NCBI GenBank assembly: GCA_000257205.1
Contig: AEZC01000085.1
Coordinates: 40,134-104,133, forward strand
DNA length: 64,000 nt
Direction: 5' to 3'
From: Vibrio ordalii ATCC 33509
GTDB lineage: Bacteria > Pseudomonadota > Gammaproteobacteria > Enterobacterales > Vibrionaceae
The position numbers and the translations under genes are program-made. The notes beneath the pieces were generated by a model. That model was not told the origin of the DNA. It saw only the letters and a list, made by a program, of their open reading frames with translations, and made no database searches. Of this stretch, positions 48,216-58,886 are shown one piece after another (position 1 is the stretch's first letter; each line of letters opens with the position of its first letter).

Positions 48216-48247
48216 AATAAAGGCGAGATATTAATAATATCTCGCCT
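48213..48247 (-). terminator. Terminator of the PhoH-like gene
   Basis: AGGCGAGATATT (48221-48232) and AATATCTCGCCT (48236-48247) are perfect 12-bp arms with a 3-base loop. On the minus strand TTTATTTT follows. It is 7 bases after the phoH stop and directly adjoins the ARG box of argF. Confidence 0.85.
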
Positions 48248-48254
48248 AATGTGA

Positions 48255-49631
48255 CTATAAATTCTCTTCAGCGAATTCGGCCAAGCGGCTGCGCACGACG
48301 CCATTTAAGTGAATGTTGGCGCTGCCTTCAAAGTTTTTAAAGCGCTCAACCATGTAGGTCAAACCTGAGGTCACCGGGGTTAAGTAGTGGGAGTCAATCT
48401 GCGCTAAGTTACCAGAGCAGACAATTTTAGTGCCCTCACCACAGCGCGTGATGATGGTTTTGATTTGAGAAGCGGTTAAATTTTGACACTCATCGAGTAA
48501 CACAAAGGCATTTTGGATTGAGCGCCCACGCATAAAGTTGATCGATTTAAACTGGATATTGGCTTTATCGCAGATGTATTTGAGTGAACCTTCGGTGCAG
48601 TGATCGTTTTTGTGCAAGGCTTCCAGTGTATCCGTTACCGCGGCCAGCCACGGCATCATTTTCTCTTCCTCTGTTCCGGGTAAGAAGCCGATCGACTCTC
48701 CGATATCTGGCGTGTTACGGGTGACGATGATCTTATCGAACATCTTCTTCTCAATGGTTTGTTCAAGAGCGGCGGCCATCGCGAGCAGCGTTTTCCCGCT
48801 ACCAGCGGCTCCAGTTAAAATCACCAAATCAATGCTTGGATCAAGCAAAGCATCAAGTGCCATCGCTTGGTAGATATTTTTCGGGGTGATGTCCCACGCT
48901 TTGCGGTGCATCATTCTCTCGCGGCCAATATCAAGCAGCGTGATTTTGTCTGTGTTGATTTCATGCACGCGCGCCGAAAAATCGCTTTCTTCATCAATGA
49001 CATATTGATTAATAAAGGTCGGATCAAATGGCGCCTTATCTAGCGTATGAAAGGCTTTTCCGCCGACGGTTCTGCTCTCAACTTCATCGACGTTGCTCCA
49101 AAAGTTGCCTTCACGAACTTGGAAGCCTTTGGTCAGGTACTGAACATCATCAATCAATTGGTCTGTGCGGTAATCCTCAACATAGCGCACGCCTGCACCT
49201 TTAGCGCGCAATCGCATGTTGATGTCTTTGGTGATGAGAACCACAGCGCGTGGCGCTCGTTTCGCTTGCAGGTAAAGAACAGCATTGAGGATACGGTTAT
49301 CGCCGGCTTTGTCAGCAAAAGCTTTGACGGTTTCTTGCAACTCAAAGTCGGCAAGGATCGAGATAGTTCCCGTCTTGCTGGCCTCTTTAGAGAATGGAAT
49401 ACCTTCGGTAATTTCGTCTGGGGTGGCATCGTGAAATAAGTGCTCTAAAGCACGAATTGCGACCCGCGCATCTCGTGCAACATCGCGTTTGCTGTCTTTG
49501 ATCCGGTCAAGTTCTTCAAGAACGGTCATCGGAATGACCACGTCATGCTCTTGGAAGGAGTAAATGGCTAAAGGTTCATGAAGCAGGATGTTGGTATCAA
49601 GTACAAACAGTTTCCGATCGGTATCGCCCAT
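48255..49631 (-). CDS. PIN-PhoH family ribonuclease/ATPase
   Basis: A 458-residue protein from ATG 49631, six bases after AAGGAGA. Residues about 6-150 form a PIN nuclease domain (FVLDTNILLHEP, with the acidic residues DKAGDNRILNA and LITKDINMR); residues about 235-450 are the PhoH ATPase with Walker A GAAGSGKTLLA and Walker B FVLLDECQNLT. PIN-PhoH proteins in other bacteria act as RNA helicase-nucleases; the cellular role here is unknown. It is divergent from rapA. Confidence 0.92.
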   Translation of the reverse strand: MGDTDRKLFVLDTNILLHEPLAIYSFQEHDVVIPMTVLEELDRIKDSKRDVARDARVAIRALEHLFHDATPDEITEGIPFSKEASKTGTISILADFELQETVKAFADKAGDNRILNAVLYLQAKRAPRAVVLITKDINMRLRAKGAGVRYVEDYRTDQLIDDVQYLTKGFQVREGNFWSNVDEVESRTVGGKAFHTLDKAPFDPTFINQYVIDEESDFSARVHEINTDKITLLDIGRERMMHRKAWDITPKNIYQAMALDALLDPSIDLVILTGAAGSGKTLLAMAAALEQTIEKKMFDKIIVTRNTPDIGESIGFLPGTEEEKMMPWLAAVTDTLEALHKNDHCTEGSLKYICDKANIQFKSINFMRGRSIQNAFVLLDECQNLTASQIKTIITRCGEGTKIVCSGNLAQIDSHYLTPVTSGLTYMVERFKNFEGSANIHLNGVVRSRLAEFAEENL

Positions 49632-50066
49632 AAGCGTCTCCTTGCTGCTACGCAGCGTGCTTAACAAAAGATGCCAGCAAGTAGAGGTTATCGATCAATG
49701 GATGCCGGTAGTGACTCGATCGCTCGATGACTTACTGCAAGCCTGTGTTGATACTCATTGTCTGTTTGGTTCTGCATGCTTCGTGCCAGAATCATCCTGT
49801 TGACTGGTAAAGCAAGCATCGTTACAACAAGTATAGCAACCTTGTTTACTACAAATGCCACCGATTTCTTACAGTTTGATGTCAACCAAAAGTTGAAGAA
49901 AAAAATCTTGGTTATCCTTCGCTTTACACGTGACCTGTATCACGCCATCAAGTAAGATTAGCGACCTTTTTCTGCACCATACTCCAACAACAATCATAAT
50001 TAGGGGTTGCCTTCACGTGGTAGCAGATCGATACAATCCATTCCAAATAAATAAGGTAGTCGATTC
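49632..50066. other. 435-base intergenic region between phoH-like gene and rapA
   Basis: No convincing gene is seen in this region, which must hold two divergent promoters. It contains the CRP-like site at 49929-49944 and, near its right end, AAATAAGGTAG as ribosome site of rapA. Short frames present have no ribosome sites and no protein-like composition. Confidence 0.6.
49929..49944. promoter_or_regulatory. Candidate CRP site
   Basis: CGTGACCTGTATCACG is a perfect 16-bp palindrome-like site with the CRP core GTGA-N6-TCAC. It lies 123 bases before rapA and 298 bases before the divergent phoH-like start; which gene it would serve is unclear. Confidence 0.45.
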
Positions 50067-52976
50067 ATGAGTTTTGCTTTGGGGCAACGCTGGATAAGCG
50101 ATACAGAAAGTGATCTTGGTTTAGGTACTGTGGTGGCGCTTGATGCGCGTACTGTGACCTTGATGTTTGCTGCATCAGAAGAAAACCGCGTTTATGCACG
50201 CAGTGACGCCCCGGTAACACGAGTGACGTTCAATAGCGGCGATGTGGTTGAAAGCCAAGAAGGCTGGTCACTACGCGTTGAGCAAGTTGTTGAAGAACAA
50301 GGACTACTCACTTATCTCGGTACGCGCGAAGACAACGATGAAAGCGGCGTGGCGCTACGTGAAATTTTCTTAAGCCACCAAATCCGTTTCAACAAACCGC
50401 AAGATAAATTGTTCGCAGGTCAAATTGATCGCATGGATAATTTTGTGTTGCGTTATCGCGCCCTCACTAACCAATATCAACAACACAAAAGCCCAATGCG
50501 TGGTTTATGTGGCATGCGCGCGGGCCTGATTCCTCATCAGCTTTATATCGCACATGAGGTTGGCCGTCGCCATGCGCCCCGCGTGTTATTAGCCGATGAA
50601 GTAGGGTTAGGTAAAACCATTGAAGCGGGGATGATCATTCATCAACAAGTGCTTTCTGGCCGCGCGGAACGTATTTTAATTGTGGTGCCGGAAACCTTGC
50701 AGCACCAATGGTTGGTGGAGATGATGCGTCGCTTTAATCTTCATTTCTCCATTTTTGATGAGGAGCGCTGTGTTGAATCGTTCGCTGAAGCACACAACCC
50801 TTTTGATACTCAGCAATATGTGCTTTGTTCGCTCGATTTTCTGCGTAAAAGTCGTCAACGTTTTGAACAAGCACTTGAGGCGGAGTGGGATCTATTGGTG
50901 GTGGATGAAGCGCACCATCTAGAATGGAGCCAAGATAAACCAAGCCGCGAATACCAAGTGGTCGAAGGGCTAGCGCAAAACACCCCAGCGGTACTGCTGC
51001 TAACGGCAACGCCGGAGCAATTGGGCCGTGAAAGCCACTTTGCGCGTTTGCGTTTGCTCGATCCCGATCGTTTTTACGATTACGAGGCGTTCGTTGAAGA
51101 AGAAGAGCAATATGCGCCCGTAGCCGATTCCGTCAGTGCCCTGTTTTCGGGTGAGAAGTTGCAAAACGAAGCCAAAAACCAAATCACTGAGCTACTTTCA
51201 GAGCAAGATGTTGAGCCGCTGTTTCGCATTATTGAAAGCGATGTCGATGAAGAGAGCAAAGCCTCTGCTCGCCAAGAGCTGATTGATAATCTGATGGATC
51301 GCCATGGCACAGGCCGCGTGCTGTTTAGAAACACCCGCGCTGCGATTAAAGGATTCCCTGTGCGTAATGTGCACTTGATGCCGATGGAAATCCCCGCGCA
51401 ATACACGACCTCGATGCGAGTGGCTGGCATGATCGGCGGTAAGCTCAGTGCTCAGGCTCGCGCGATGAAAATGCTCTATCCCGAAGAGATTTTCCAAGAG
51501 TTTGAAGGCGATGATGCAAGCTGGTGGCAGTTTGACTCTCGCGTTAACTGGCTACTTGAAAAAGTGAAAGAGAAACGTAGCGAAAAGATTTTAGTGATCG
51601 CTTCTCGCGCTAGCACCGCGTTACAACTGGAGCAAGCACTGCGTGAGCGTGAAGGCATTCGCGCTACCGTTTTTCATGAAGGTATGTCGATTTTAGAACG
51701 TGATAAAGCCGCCGCTTATTTCGCACAAGAAGAGGGTGGCGCGCAAGTATTGATCTGTAGTGAAATCGGCTCTGAAGGGCGTAACTTCCAATTTGCTAAC
51801 CAGTTGGTGATGTTTGATCTGCCGTTTAACCCAGATCTTTTAGAGCAACGCATTGGCCGTTTGGATCGTATTGGTCAACACCGTGATATCGATATCCATG
51901 TGCCGTACCTTAAAGGCACATCGCAAGCGATTTTGGCGCGTTGGTTTGATGAAGGCTTGAATGCATTTGCTGAAACCTGCCCAACAGGCCGCGCTGTGTA
52001 TGATAAATATGCCGATGATCTGATTGACATGCTGGCTTCGGGAAATATCGATACGTTGGATGAGATCATTGAACAGTCGGCAACGCTCAACAAAACGTTG
52101 AAGGCTCAGCTTGAAAAAGGGCGTGACCGACTTCTTGAAATGCATTCAAACGGTGGCGAAAAAGCATTGAAAATCGTCGAAAGTATAGCATCAACGGATG
52201 GCGATACTAACTTGGTTACTTTCGCTTTGAGCTTATTTGATGCGATCGGTTTAAACCAAGATGATCGGGGTGAAAACGCGCTGGTGGTCACACCATCAGA
52301 GCACATGATGGTGCCAAGCTACCCCGGTTTGCCGTATGAAGGAGCGACCATCACTTTTGATCGTGATACGGCATTATCGCGTGAAGATATGAATTTCATC
52401 AGTTGGGAACGCCCGATGATTCAAGGCGGGATCGACCTACTGATGAGCGAAGGGGTGGGAACATCGGCGGTTTCTCTGCTGAAAAATAAAGCTCTGCCTG
52501 TTGGGACTTTGCTGCTTGAGTTGATCTATGTGGTGGATGCACAAGCGCCAAAACGCAGTGGTATCAGCCGCTTCCTTCCTCAAACACCAATCCGTTTGAT
52601 GATGGATGCGCGTGGTAATGATCTCTCCGCGCAAGTTGAGTTTGAAAGCTTCAATCGCCAATTAAGCCCAGTGAATCGTCATTTGGCCAGCAAGCTCGTT
52701 ACGTCAGTACAAAATGATGTGCATAGCTTAATTGCTGCCAGTGAAAGCCAAGTTGTGAGCCGTGTTGAAGCGATTCGTGAACAAGCGCAAAAAGAGATGC
52801 AGTCGAGCTTAAACGGTGAACTGGAGCGCTTATTGGTGCTTAAAGCAGTCAACCCGAACATTCGTGATGAAGAGATCAGCGCGATTGAAGAGCAGATTAA
52901 CGAGTTAAGCGGTTACATCGGTAAAGCGCAATTCCAACTGGATTCGTTGCGTTTAATCGTTGTGACGCATAACTGA
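50067..52976 (+). CDS. rapA: RNA polymerase-associated ATPase RapA
   Basis: A 969-residue SWI2/SNF2 protein at the length of E. coli RapA (968). After N-terminal Tudor-like domains come motif I DEVGLGKT (about residues 177-184), the DEAH box ([10 protein letters not shown]), motif III LLTATP, and motif [13 protein letters not shown] in the second RecA-like lobe, followed by a long C-terminal region. It binds core RNA polymerase and helps recycle stalled complexes. Monocistronic, with a bidirectional terminator after it. Confidence 0.97.
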   Translation: MSFALGQRWISDTESDLGLGTVVALDARTVTLMFAASEENRVYARSDAPVTRVTFNSGDVVESQEGWSLRVEQVVEEQGLLTYLGTREDNDESGVALREIFLSHQIRFNKPQDKLFAGQIDRMDNFVLRYRALTNQYQQHKSPMRGLCGMRAGLIPHQLYIAHEVGRRHAPRVLLADEVGLGKTIEAGMIIHQQVLSGRAERILIVVPETLQHQWLVEMMRRFNLHFSIFDEERCVESFAEAHNPFDTQQYVLCSLDFLRKSRQRFEQALEAEWDLLVVDEAHHLEWSQDKPSREYQVVEGLAQNTPAVLLLTATPEQLGRESHFARLRLLDPDRFYDYEAFVEEEEQYAPVADSVSALFSGEKLQNEAKNQITELLSEQDVEPLFRIIESDVDEESKASARQELIDNLMDRHGTGRVLFRNTRAAIKGFPVRNVHLMPMEIPAQYTTSMRVAGMIGGKLSAQARAMKMLYPEEIFQEFEGDDASWWQFDSRVNWLLEKVKEKRSEKILVIASRASTALQLEQALREREGIRATVFHEGMSILERDKAAAYFAQEEGGAQVLICSEIGSEGRNFQFANQLVMFDLPFNPDLLEQRIGRLDRIGQHRDIDIHVPYLKGTSQAILARWFDEGLNAFAETCPTGRAVYDKYADDLIDMLASGNIDTLDEIIEQSATLNKTLKAQLEKGRDRLLEMHSNGGEKALKIVESIASTDGDTNLVTFALSLFDAIGLNQDDRGENALVVTPSEHMMVPSYPGLPYEGATITFDRDTALSREDMNFISWERPMIQGGIDLLMSEGVGTSAVSLLKNKALPVGTLLLELIYVVDAQAPKRSGISRFLPQTPIRLMMDARGNDLSAQVEFESFNRQLSPVNRHLASKLVTSVQNDVHSLIAASESQVVSRVEAIREQAQKEMQSSLNGELERLLVLKAVNPNIRDEEISAIEEQINELSGYIGKAQFQLDSLRLIVVTHN

Positions 52977-53014
52977 TCCCTTTACTTGGCCTTTGTGGCG
53001 TTACATTAAAAATA

Positions 53015-53043
53015 ACAAAGGCCTTTTTCGATAAGGCCTTTGT
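53015..53043. terminator. Bidirectional terminator after rapA
   Basis: ACAAAGGCCTT (53015-53025) and AAGGCCTTTGT (53033-53043) are perfect 11-bp arms with a 7-base loop, followed by TTTTG on the plus strand, between convergent rapA and the NRAMP-like gene. Confidence 0.88.
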
Positions 53044-53054
53044 TTTGTCTGCTG

Positions 53055-54326
53055 TTACATAATCCACTTCCACCAAATAAACAGCGCTAAAAAGCCAAAC
53101 AGATAAACAAGTCCTACGATAGACAGTGCTTTGAGTTTTTTTCCTACCGCGAGTTCAGCCGGTAAAGGTGTTTTAGTCACCAGAATATAGTTGAGCAGCG
53201 CAAAAATTGGCGTGGTCATAAACGCCATGATCATCGCAAAATTCAGCATTGTCATCAGTGCTGAAGCCCAAAAGGCAATGATGGCCAGCGCTAAAGCCGA
53301 TACCACGATGACCCAAGCTTGGTAGCAACGTGGGCTTTGGCTCTCTTTGTTTTGCAAAAGACGTTGTGATTCTGCAATCACTCGTGAATAGCCATCAATG
53401 ACGGTGATGGTGCTGCCAAAAATACAGAAAAAGGCGATCACTGCAATTAAATAACGTGACCACTCACCTATGGTTGAAGCGTACAATCCGACCAATTGAT
53501 GCGAAAAGCCGACGCCAGATTTCGAGAGCTCAACGCCTGTCCCGTGTAGTACTAAGGCACCAAGCGCCAAAAATACAATCGCCAAGATTTCAGTACCGAT
53601 ATAGCCCACATTGAAATCAAATAGCGCGGATTGCGGCGTCACTTGCTGCTCTTGGCATTGACGTTTTAGCCACACCGAAGTGATGCTCGAAATCTCAATG
53701 GGTGCGGGCATCCAGCCCATAGTTACTACCAAAAAACCAATCGCGGCGAGTGTCCAAGGTGAAGGCGAAATGGTTTCCACTACTATCTGCGCTGGGGTTG
53801 CGACGGCAATCACCACGGCGAGTAAGGTAGCGATTGTCAGTACTGCCATAATCATTTTAGAAAGTGAGTCGAGCGCGCGAAAGTGGCCTGCAAAAAGGAT
53901 CAGCAAACAAGTGGTCAGCACAATCACGGAAAGAACAATATTGCCTAGCTCAAAAGGGACAAAATAGGCCAGTAAGCTGGCGCTAAACAGCAGTAACGCG
54001 GCGGTATTTATAATGGCCGATACCACGCTTAAGATGGCAAAAACCCATAAGTAAGCGCGCCCGAGATGAGCATAGCCTTGTACTAAACTTTTGCCTGTCC
54101 CCATGGTGTATTGAATGCCAGCCTTAAAAAAGGGGTATTTTAATAAGTTGACCAGCAAAATGAGGCCTGCGAGTTGCCAGCCATAAATTGCACCTGCTTG
54201 AGTTGATGCGACGAGATGAGAGCCGCCGACGGCGGCGGCGGCCATCATAATGCCCGGCCCGAGTGAACGAAGCAGTTGTGGCAGGGTTAAACGTTTGGCC
54301 GATTGATAAGGGACGCTGTGTTCCAT
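53055..54326 (-). CDS. NRAMP-like transporter with altered metal-binding motifs
   Basis: A 423-residue membrane protein with about eleven helices and the LeuT-like NRAMP fold (LGPGIMMAAAAVGGSHLVASTQAGAIYGW at residues about 18-46). The canonical DPGN of helix 1 is absent: the aligned stretch reads AVGGSH. The helix 6 motif MPH also differs (GWMPAPIEI). Canonical NRAMP proteins use that Asp, Asn and Met to bind Mn2+ or Fe2+, so the substrate may differ. Annotation systems will probably call it a divalent metal transporter. It is divergent from rluA; no metal-regulator site is recognised upstream. Confidence 0.82.
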   Translation of the reverse strand: MEHSVPYQSAKRLTLPQLLRSLGPGIMMAAAAVGGSHLVASTQAGAIYGWQLAGLILLVNLLKYPFFKAGIQYTMGTGKSLVQGYAHLGRAYLWVFAILSVVSAIINTAALLLFSASLLAYFVPFELGNIVLSVIVLTTCLLILFAGHFRALDSLSKMIMAVLTIATLLAVVIAVATPAQIVVETISPSPWTLAAIGFLVVTMGWMPAPIEISSITSVWLKRQCQEQQVTPQSALFDFNVGYIGTEILAIVFLALGALVLHGTGVELSKSGVGFSHQLVGLYASTIGEWSRYLIAVIAFFCIFGSTITVIDGYSRVIAESQRLLQNKESQSPRCYQAWVIVVSALALAIIAFWASALMTMLNFAMIMAFMTTPIFALLNYILVTKTPLPAELAVGKKLKALSIVGLVYLFGFLALFIWWKWIM

Positions 54327-54519
54327 TCTTGTTCCTTAGACTTGATGTTGTGTTATTTATAATTTTTGCTTTTGAAGCTGACTTTAATGTCAAGCTCATC
54401 AATCAATATCACACCCAGTTAATCTGTCAATTTTAAGTGACATTTTAAGTGATGTTTCTAAGCAAGGCTGACCTACTGACGATTTCGTGATTTAACGAAA
54501 CTAAGATGACTCTTCTCTA

Positions 54520-54546
54520 TTGGCTTGGCGGAGAGGTTGTTATAAT
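54520..54546 (+). promoter_or_regulatory. Candidate promoter of rluA
   Basis: A perfect -10 box TATAAT is at 54541-54546 with a -35-like TTGGCT at 54520-54525 (15-base spacing, short). Transcription would start near 54553, giving a leader of about 20 bases with AGGAGA before the ATG. Confidence 0.5.
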
Positions 54547-54574
54547 GCGCCGATTTTTTTAGGAGAAACTTTCG

Positions 54575-55312
54575 ATGGCTATGCTTGAATACACGCCGCC
54601 CACAGATCCTTGGATTGATATTGTCTATGAAGATGATCAGATTCTCGCGGTGAATAAACCTTCAGGTCTGCTGTCGGTTCCAGGACGCCTGCCTGAGCAT
54701 CACGACAGTATGTGGAGTCGTTTGGCTGAGCAATATCCAGAGATCCAAGTTGTGCATCGTTTGGATATGTCGACTTCTGGCTTGATGGTGCTGGCAAAAA
54801 ATAAATACGCGGAAGGGGCATTGAAAAAGCAGTTTCAATACCGTTTAACGCATAAAATTTATTACGCTCGCGTGTGGGGCGTAATGGAACTTGACGAGGG
54901 GGCGGTTGAATTACCCCTGATTTGCGATTGGCCAAATCGGCCTAAACAGAAAGTCTGCTTTGAAGATGGAAAACCATCAAAAACTTTATATCAAGTAGCG
55001 AAAAGAGAAGAAAAAACCACAATTGTACGTCTTTTCCCTGTGACTGGCCGTTCGCATCAATTACGTGTGCACATGCAAGCTTTGGGGTATCCGATTGTGG
55101 GTGATGAGTTTTATGCCCCGCAAGAAGCGCAAGATTTTTCCGATCGTTTAGCATTGCATGCCGCAGAGCTCAGTTTTTATCACCCAAAGAGTCATTGGCT
55201 GCGCAATATTTTTGTCGGCTGTGATTTTTATCCCGAAGCACAAGAGCAAATTTTGCAACACTTTGATCCTGAGCGAAAATTACCAGATTACAAAACGTTG
55301 CCCCGACCTTAG
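54575..55312 (+). CDS. rluA: Dual-specificity pseudouridine synthase RluA
   Basis: A 245-residue enzyme that in E. coli modifies U746 of 23S rRNA and U32 of several tRNAs. The catalytic aspartate is in HRLDMSTSGLMVLAKN (about residues 66-81), and VTGRSHQLRVHMQALG (about 157-172) is the second signature. The protein lacks an S4 domain, in agreement with RluA rather than RluC or RluD. AGGAGA precedes the ATG. Confidence 0.93.
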   Translation: MAMLEYTPPTDPWIDIVYEDDQILAVNKPSGLLSVPGRLPEHHDSMWSRLAEQYPEIQVVHRLDMSTSGLMVLAKNKYAEGALKKQFQYRLTHKIYYARVWGVMELDEGAVELPLICDWPNRPKQKVCFEDGKPSKTLYQVAKREEKTTIVRLFPVTGRSHQLRVHMQALGYPIVGDEFYAPQEAQDFSDRLALHAAELSFYHPKSHWLRNIFVGCDFYPEAQEQILQHFDPERKLPDYKTLPRP

Positions 55313-55362
55313 TGTGATGTAAAGGGTACAAAATTCACATCTGCTGATGGCGTGAATAAATA

Positions 55363-55394
55363 AAAAAGGTCGGTATTTTCACACCGACCTTTTT
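55363..55394. terminator. Bidirectional terminator between rluA and valS
   Basis: AAAAAGGTCGGT (55363-55374) and ACCGACCTTTTT (55383-55394) are perfect 12-bp arms with an 8-base loop; T-runs exist on both strands. Confidence 0.92.
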
Positions 55395-55413
55395 AATGGT
55401 AACGCAATCGCGA

Positions 55414-58275
55414 TTATAGCGCGACTATGGTCGCTTTCTGTTCTTCCAGTTTAACCAAGGTATCTTGATAGCCATTCAGCTTTTGACGCTCGATAGCGAC
55501 AACGGCTTCGGGTGCTTTAGCGACGAACCCTTGGTTATTGAGTTTGCCTTCAATGCGTTTGATTTCACCTTGAGTTTTAGCAATCTCTTTTGCTAAGCGC
55601 TCTAGCTCTGCATCTTTATCAATCAAACCAGCCATTGGGATCATCAGTTCAGATTGACCAACCAGCGCCGTTGCACAAGCGGGAGTCTCTTCACCCTCTT
55701 CAAGAACGCGTAGAGCCTCCAGTTTAGCCAGTGACAACAGTACCGCTTTGTTCGCTTCTAAACGTGCCACTTCTTGCTTGTTGGCGGCTTTTAGCATCAC
55801 GTTAAGAGGTTTGCCTGGGTTGATATCGTACTCGGCACGTAGGTTGCGAATGCTAGTAATAAAGGCTTTCACCCATTCGATATCATCCAGCGCCGCTTGG
55901 TTGAAGTTCGCTTCATCGTACTGAGGCAGCGCTTGCAGCATGATGGTATCCCCTTCAACGCCGTCCACTAATGGCTTAATGCTTTGCCAAATAGTTTCAG
56001 TGATATACGGGATCACTGGGTGCGCGAGGCGTAATGTTTTCTCTAATACCGTAATTAATGTACGGCGTGTTGCACGTTGCTGCGCTTCACTGCCTTTCCA
56101 TAATACGGGCTTAGTCAGCTCTAAGTACCAGTCGCAGAATTGGTTCCAGATGAATTCGTAAAGGGTATTTGCCGCCATATCTAAACGAAAGTTGTTGATA
56201 TGGTTGTTGAACTCTTTAGCCGTCAATTCAAATTGAGACTCGATCCATTTATCGGCTAACGAATACTCAAGCTCGCTACCTGCGTTAAAGCCACAATCGA
56301 GATCTTCGGTATTCATCAACACGTAACGGCTCGCGTTCCAGAGTTTGTTACAGAAGTTACGGTAACCTTCTAGGCGTTTCATGTCCCAGTTGATATCACG
56401 ACCGGTTGAAGCCATCGCTGCTAGCGTGAAACGCAGTGCGTCGGTTCCATAAGGTTCGATACCATTTTCAAAGGTTTTACGTGTATTTTTCTCGATCTTG
56501 GCTGCAAGCTGTGGCTGCATCATGTTGCCACAACGTTTTTCAACCAGAGATTCAAGATCAATACCATCGATCATGTCGATAGGATCAAGCACGTTGCCTT
56601 TAGATTTTGACATTTTGTCGCCGTTTTCATCACGGATAAGGCCTGTGACATAAACAGTTTTAAATGGCACTTGTGGTTTGCCATTCTCATCTTTACAGAA
56701 GTGCATGGTCATCATGATCATGCGTGCAACCCAGAAGAAGATGATGTCAAAACCAGTAACAAGAACGTCAGACGGGTGGAATGTTTTTAGTGCCTCAGTA
56801 TTTTCTGGCCAGCCTTGTGTACCAAAAGTCCAAAGAGCAGAGGAGAACCAAGTGTCCAATACATCATCATCTTGGCGCAGTACCACCACTGGGGCTAGGT
56901 TGTTTTGTTCGCGCACTTCTTCTTCGCTACGGCCGACATAAACGTTGCCGTCGTTGTCATACCAAGCAGGAATACGATGACCCCACCAAAGTTGGCGTGA
57001 GATACACCAATCTTGCACGTCACGCATCCATGAGAAGTACATGTTTTCGTACTGCTTAGGCACAAATTGAATCTCGCCATCTTCAACGGCTTTGGTTGCG
57101 ACTTCCGCTAGTGGCGCTGTGCGTACGTACCATTGGTCGGTCAGCATCGGTTCGATAACCACACCACCACGGTCACCGTAAGGAATGGTGAGGTCGTGAT
57201 CTTTGATTTCTTCAAGCAGGCCGAGAGCTTCAAATTCAGCTACGATGGCTTTACGTGCCGCAAAGCGCTCCATGCCTTGATATTTAGCAGGTAGATCGCT
57301 GCTGTAAGCGTCACTTGGCTCACCATTGGTGTTGAACACTTCGGCGGCGTCATGAATATTGGCATCAAAGGTGAAAATGTTGATCATCGGCAGTTGATGG
57401 CGCTTACCGACTTCATAGTCATTGAAGTCGTGAGCAGGGGTGATCTTCACACAACCTGTGCCTTTTTCCATGTCTGCGTGCTCATCGCCCACGATAGAAA
57501 TGCGACGATTGACGATTGGCAGCATGATCTCTTTGCCGATCAGAGCTTGGTAGCGTGGATCTTCAGGGTTAACCGCTACGCCTGTGTCACCCAGCATGGT
57601 TTCAGGACGAGTGGTCGCAACAACAATGTAGTCTTTACCGTCTGCTGTTTTTACGCCGTCAGCCAGTGGGTAACGGAAGTGCCACATGTGACCTTTGACG
57701 TCTTTGTTTTCTACTTCTAGATCAGAAATTGCAGTGTGCAGTTTTGGATCCCAGTTCACAAGACGTTTACCACGGTAGAGTAAATCTTCTTGGTAAAGGC
57801 GAACAAACACTTCTTGAACGGCATTGGATAGGCCCGCATCCATAGTGAATCGTTCACGATCCCAGTCTACCGATGCGCCAAGGCGGCGAAGCTGTTTAGT
57901 GATGGTGCCACCTGATTCGCCTTTCCATTCCCAAATTTTGTCGATGAAGGCATCACGACCGTAATCGTGTTTGGTTTTGCCTTCTTCTGCGGCAATTTTA
58001 CGTTCAACCACCATTTGGGTAGCAATACCGGCGTGGTCTGTACCCACTTGCCATAAGGTATTTTTGCCTTTCATGCGTTCGCAGCGGATCAAAGTATCCA
58101 TAATGGTGTCTTGGAATGCGTGACCCATATGAAGGCTACCAGTGACGTTCGGCGGTGGGATCATGATGCTGTACGCTTCTTTTGATGTATCACCGTGAGG
58201 CTTAAAGTAGCCGTTCTCTTCCCAAGTCTGATACAGAGCTTGTTCGATTGCTGTTGGGTTATATGTCTTTTCCAT
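55414..58275 (-). CDS. valS: Valyl-tRNA synthetase
   Basis: A 953-residue class I synthetase from ATG 58275, the start giving the family N-terminus [15 protein letters not shown]; an upstream in-frame start would add 14 atypical residues. The HIGH motif appears as HMGH (residues 49-52), KMSKS is present in [14 protein letters not shown], and the editing domain (CP1) lies between them. The last 65 residues form the ValS coiled coil. holC lies upstream with a 94-base gap. Confidence 0.97.
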   Translation of the reverse strand: MEKTYNPTAIEQALYQTWEENGYFKPHGDTSKEAYSIMIPPPNVTGSLHMGHAFQDTIMDTLIRCERMKGKNTLWQVGTDHAGIATQMVVERKIAAEEGKTKHDYGRDAFIDKIWEWKGESGGTITKQLRRLGASVDWDRERFTMDAGLSNAVQEVFVRLYQEDLLYRGKRLVNWDPKLHTAISDLEVENKDVKGHMWHFRYPLADGVKTADGKDYIVVATTRPETMLGDTGVAVNPEDPRYQALIGKEIMLPIVNRRISIVGDEHADMEKGTGCVKITPAHDFNDYEVGKRHQLPMINIFTFDANIHDAAEVFNTNGEPSDAYSSDLPAKYQGMERFAARKAIVAEFEALGLLEEIKDHDLTIPYGDRGGVVIEPMLTDQWYVRTAPLAEVATKAVEDGEIQFVPKQYENMYFSWMRDVQDWCISRQLWWGHRIPAWYDNDGNVYVGRSEEEVREQNNLAPVVVLRQDDDVLDTWFSSALWTFGTQGWPENTEALKTFHPSDVLVTGFDIIFFWVARMIMMTMHFCKDENGKPQVPFKTVYVTGLIRDENGDKMSKSKGNVLDPIDMIDGIDLESLVEKRCGNMMQPQLAAKIEKNTRKTFENGIEPYGTDALRFTLAAMASTGRDINWDMKRLEGYRNFCNKLWNASRYVLMNTEDLDCGFNAGSELEYSLADKWIESQFELTAKEFNNHINNFRLDMAANTLYEFIWNQFCDWYLELTKPVLWKGSEAQQRATRRTLITVLEKTLRLAHPVIPYITETIWQSIKPLVDGVEGDTIMLQALPQYDEANFNQAALDDIEWVKAFITSIRNLRAEYDINPGKPLNVMLKAANKQEVARLEANKAVLLSLAKLEALRVLEEGEETPACATALVGQSELMIPMAGLIDKDAELERLAKEIAKTQGEIKRIEGKLNNQGFVAKAPEAVVAIERQKLNGYQDTLVKLEEQKATIVAL

Positions 58276-58369
58276 AGTGCTCTTAAATGGATACTGTGAA
58301 TGGTTAATCTTAGTCAAACTTCATAAGTGAAGGATCTTGTTAAAGATCGCCTTAACTATAAGGTTTGAC

Positions 58370-58819
58370 CTATGAATGTTGAATCTCGATTGTTTGCAAT
58401 TGGTAGCCAGCTTGACGGTAGATTTTATACCTTTCGCGTGCTCGTTGCTTTGCTTTTTCTTCGCAGGGGACGAAGTCTACCACCTCAGCAAAGGCGTTCG
58501 CAAAGGTTGTATGATTATCCGCCACATTTATTACCAGTTGACGATTCCAATTGGGTTTGACGTTGGGGTAGCCAATCTCGATATGAGTAGAGTATTTCGG
58601 GCCTTCACCCACCAGATTGTGCGCGACAAACTGTTCTGCAGGCACTTGCCATAAATGTTCGGCAAACTGTTCAGCGTGAGTTTTATCATCACAATGCAGA
58701 TAAATTTTTGCCCCTTGTTTGGCGAAATGATGAGCCAGAAATAGGACATATTGCTCAAAGCCTGCCTGCGTTGCTTGAGGGCTTTCTTCGTTCACAATGT
58801 AAAAGGTGGCTCGCTGCAT
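58370..58819 (-). CDS. holC: DNA polymerase III chi subunit
   Basis: A 149-residue protein of the HolC family (ATFYIVNEESPQATQAGFEQYVLFLAHHFAKQG at the N-terminus, and GYPNVKPNWNRQLVINVADN in the middle). Chi links the clamp loader to single-stranded-DNA-binding protein. The pepA-holC-valS order is conserved in gamma-proteobacteria. It follows the pepA terminator and precedes valS. Confidence 0.94.
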   Translation of the reverse strand: MQRATFYIVNEESPQATQAGFEQYVLFLAHHFAKQGAKIYLHCDDKTHAEQFAEHLWQVPAEQFVAHNLVGEGPKYSTHIEIGYPNVKPNWNRQLVINVADNHTTFANAFAEVVDFVPCEEKAKQRARERYKIYRQAGYQLQTIEIQHS

Positions 58820-58852
58820 GTTGTCACCTACTATCTAATCGCTCATCAACAA

Positions 58853-58874
58853 AAAAGGGCCTTGCGGCCCTTTT
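58853..58874 (-). terminator. Terminator of pepA
   Basis: AAAAGGGCC (58853-58861) and GGCCCTTTT (58866-58874) are perfect 9-bp arms with a TTGC loop; on the minus strand TT follows the T-rich arm. It lies 12 bases after the pepA stop. Confidence 0.85.
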
Positions 58875-58886
58875 CACATTTTGAGG

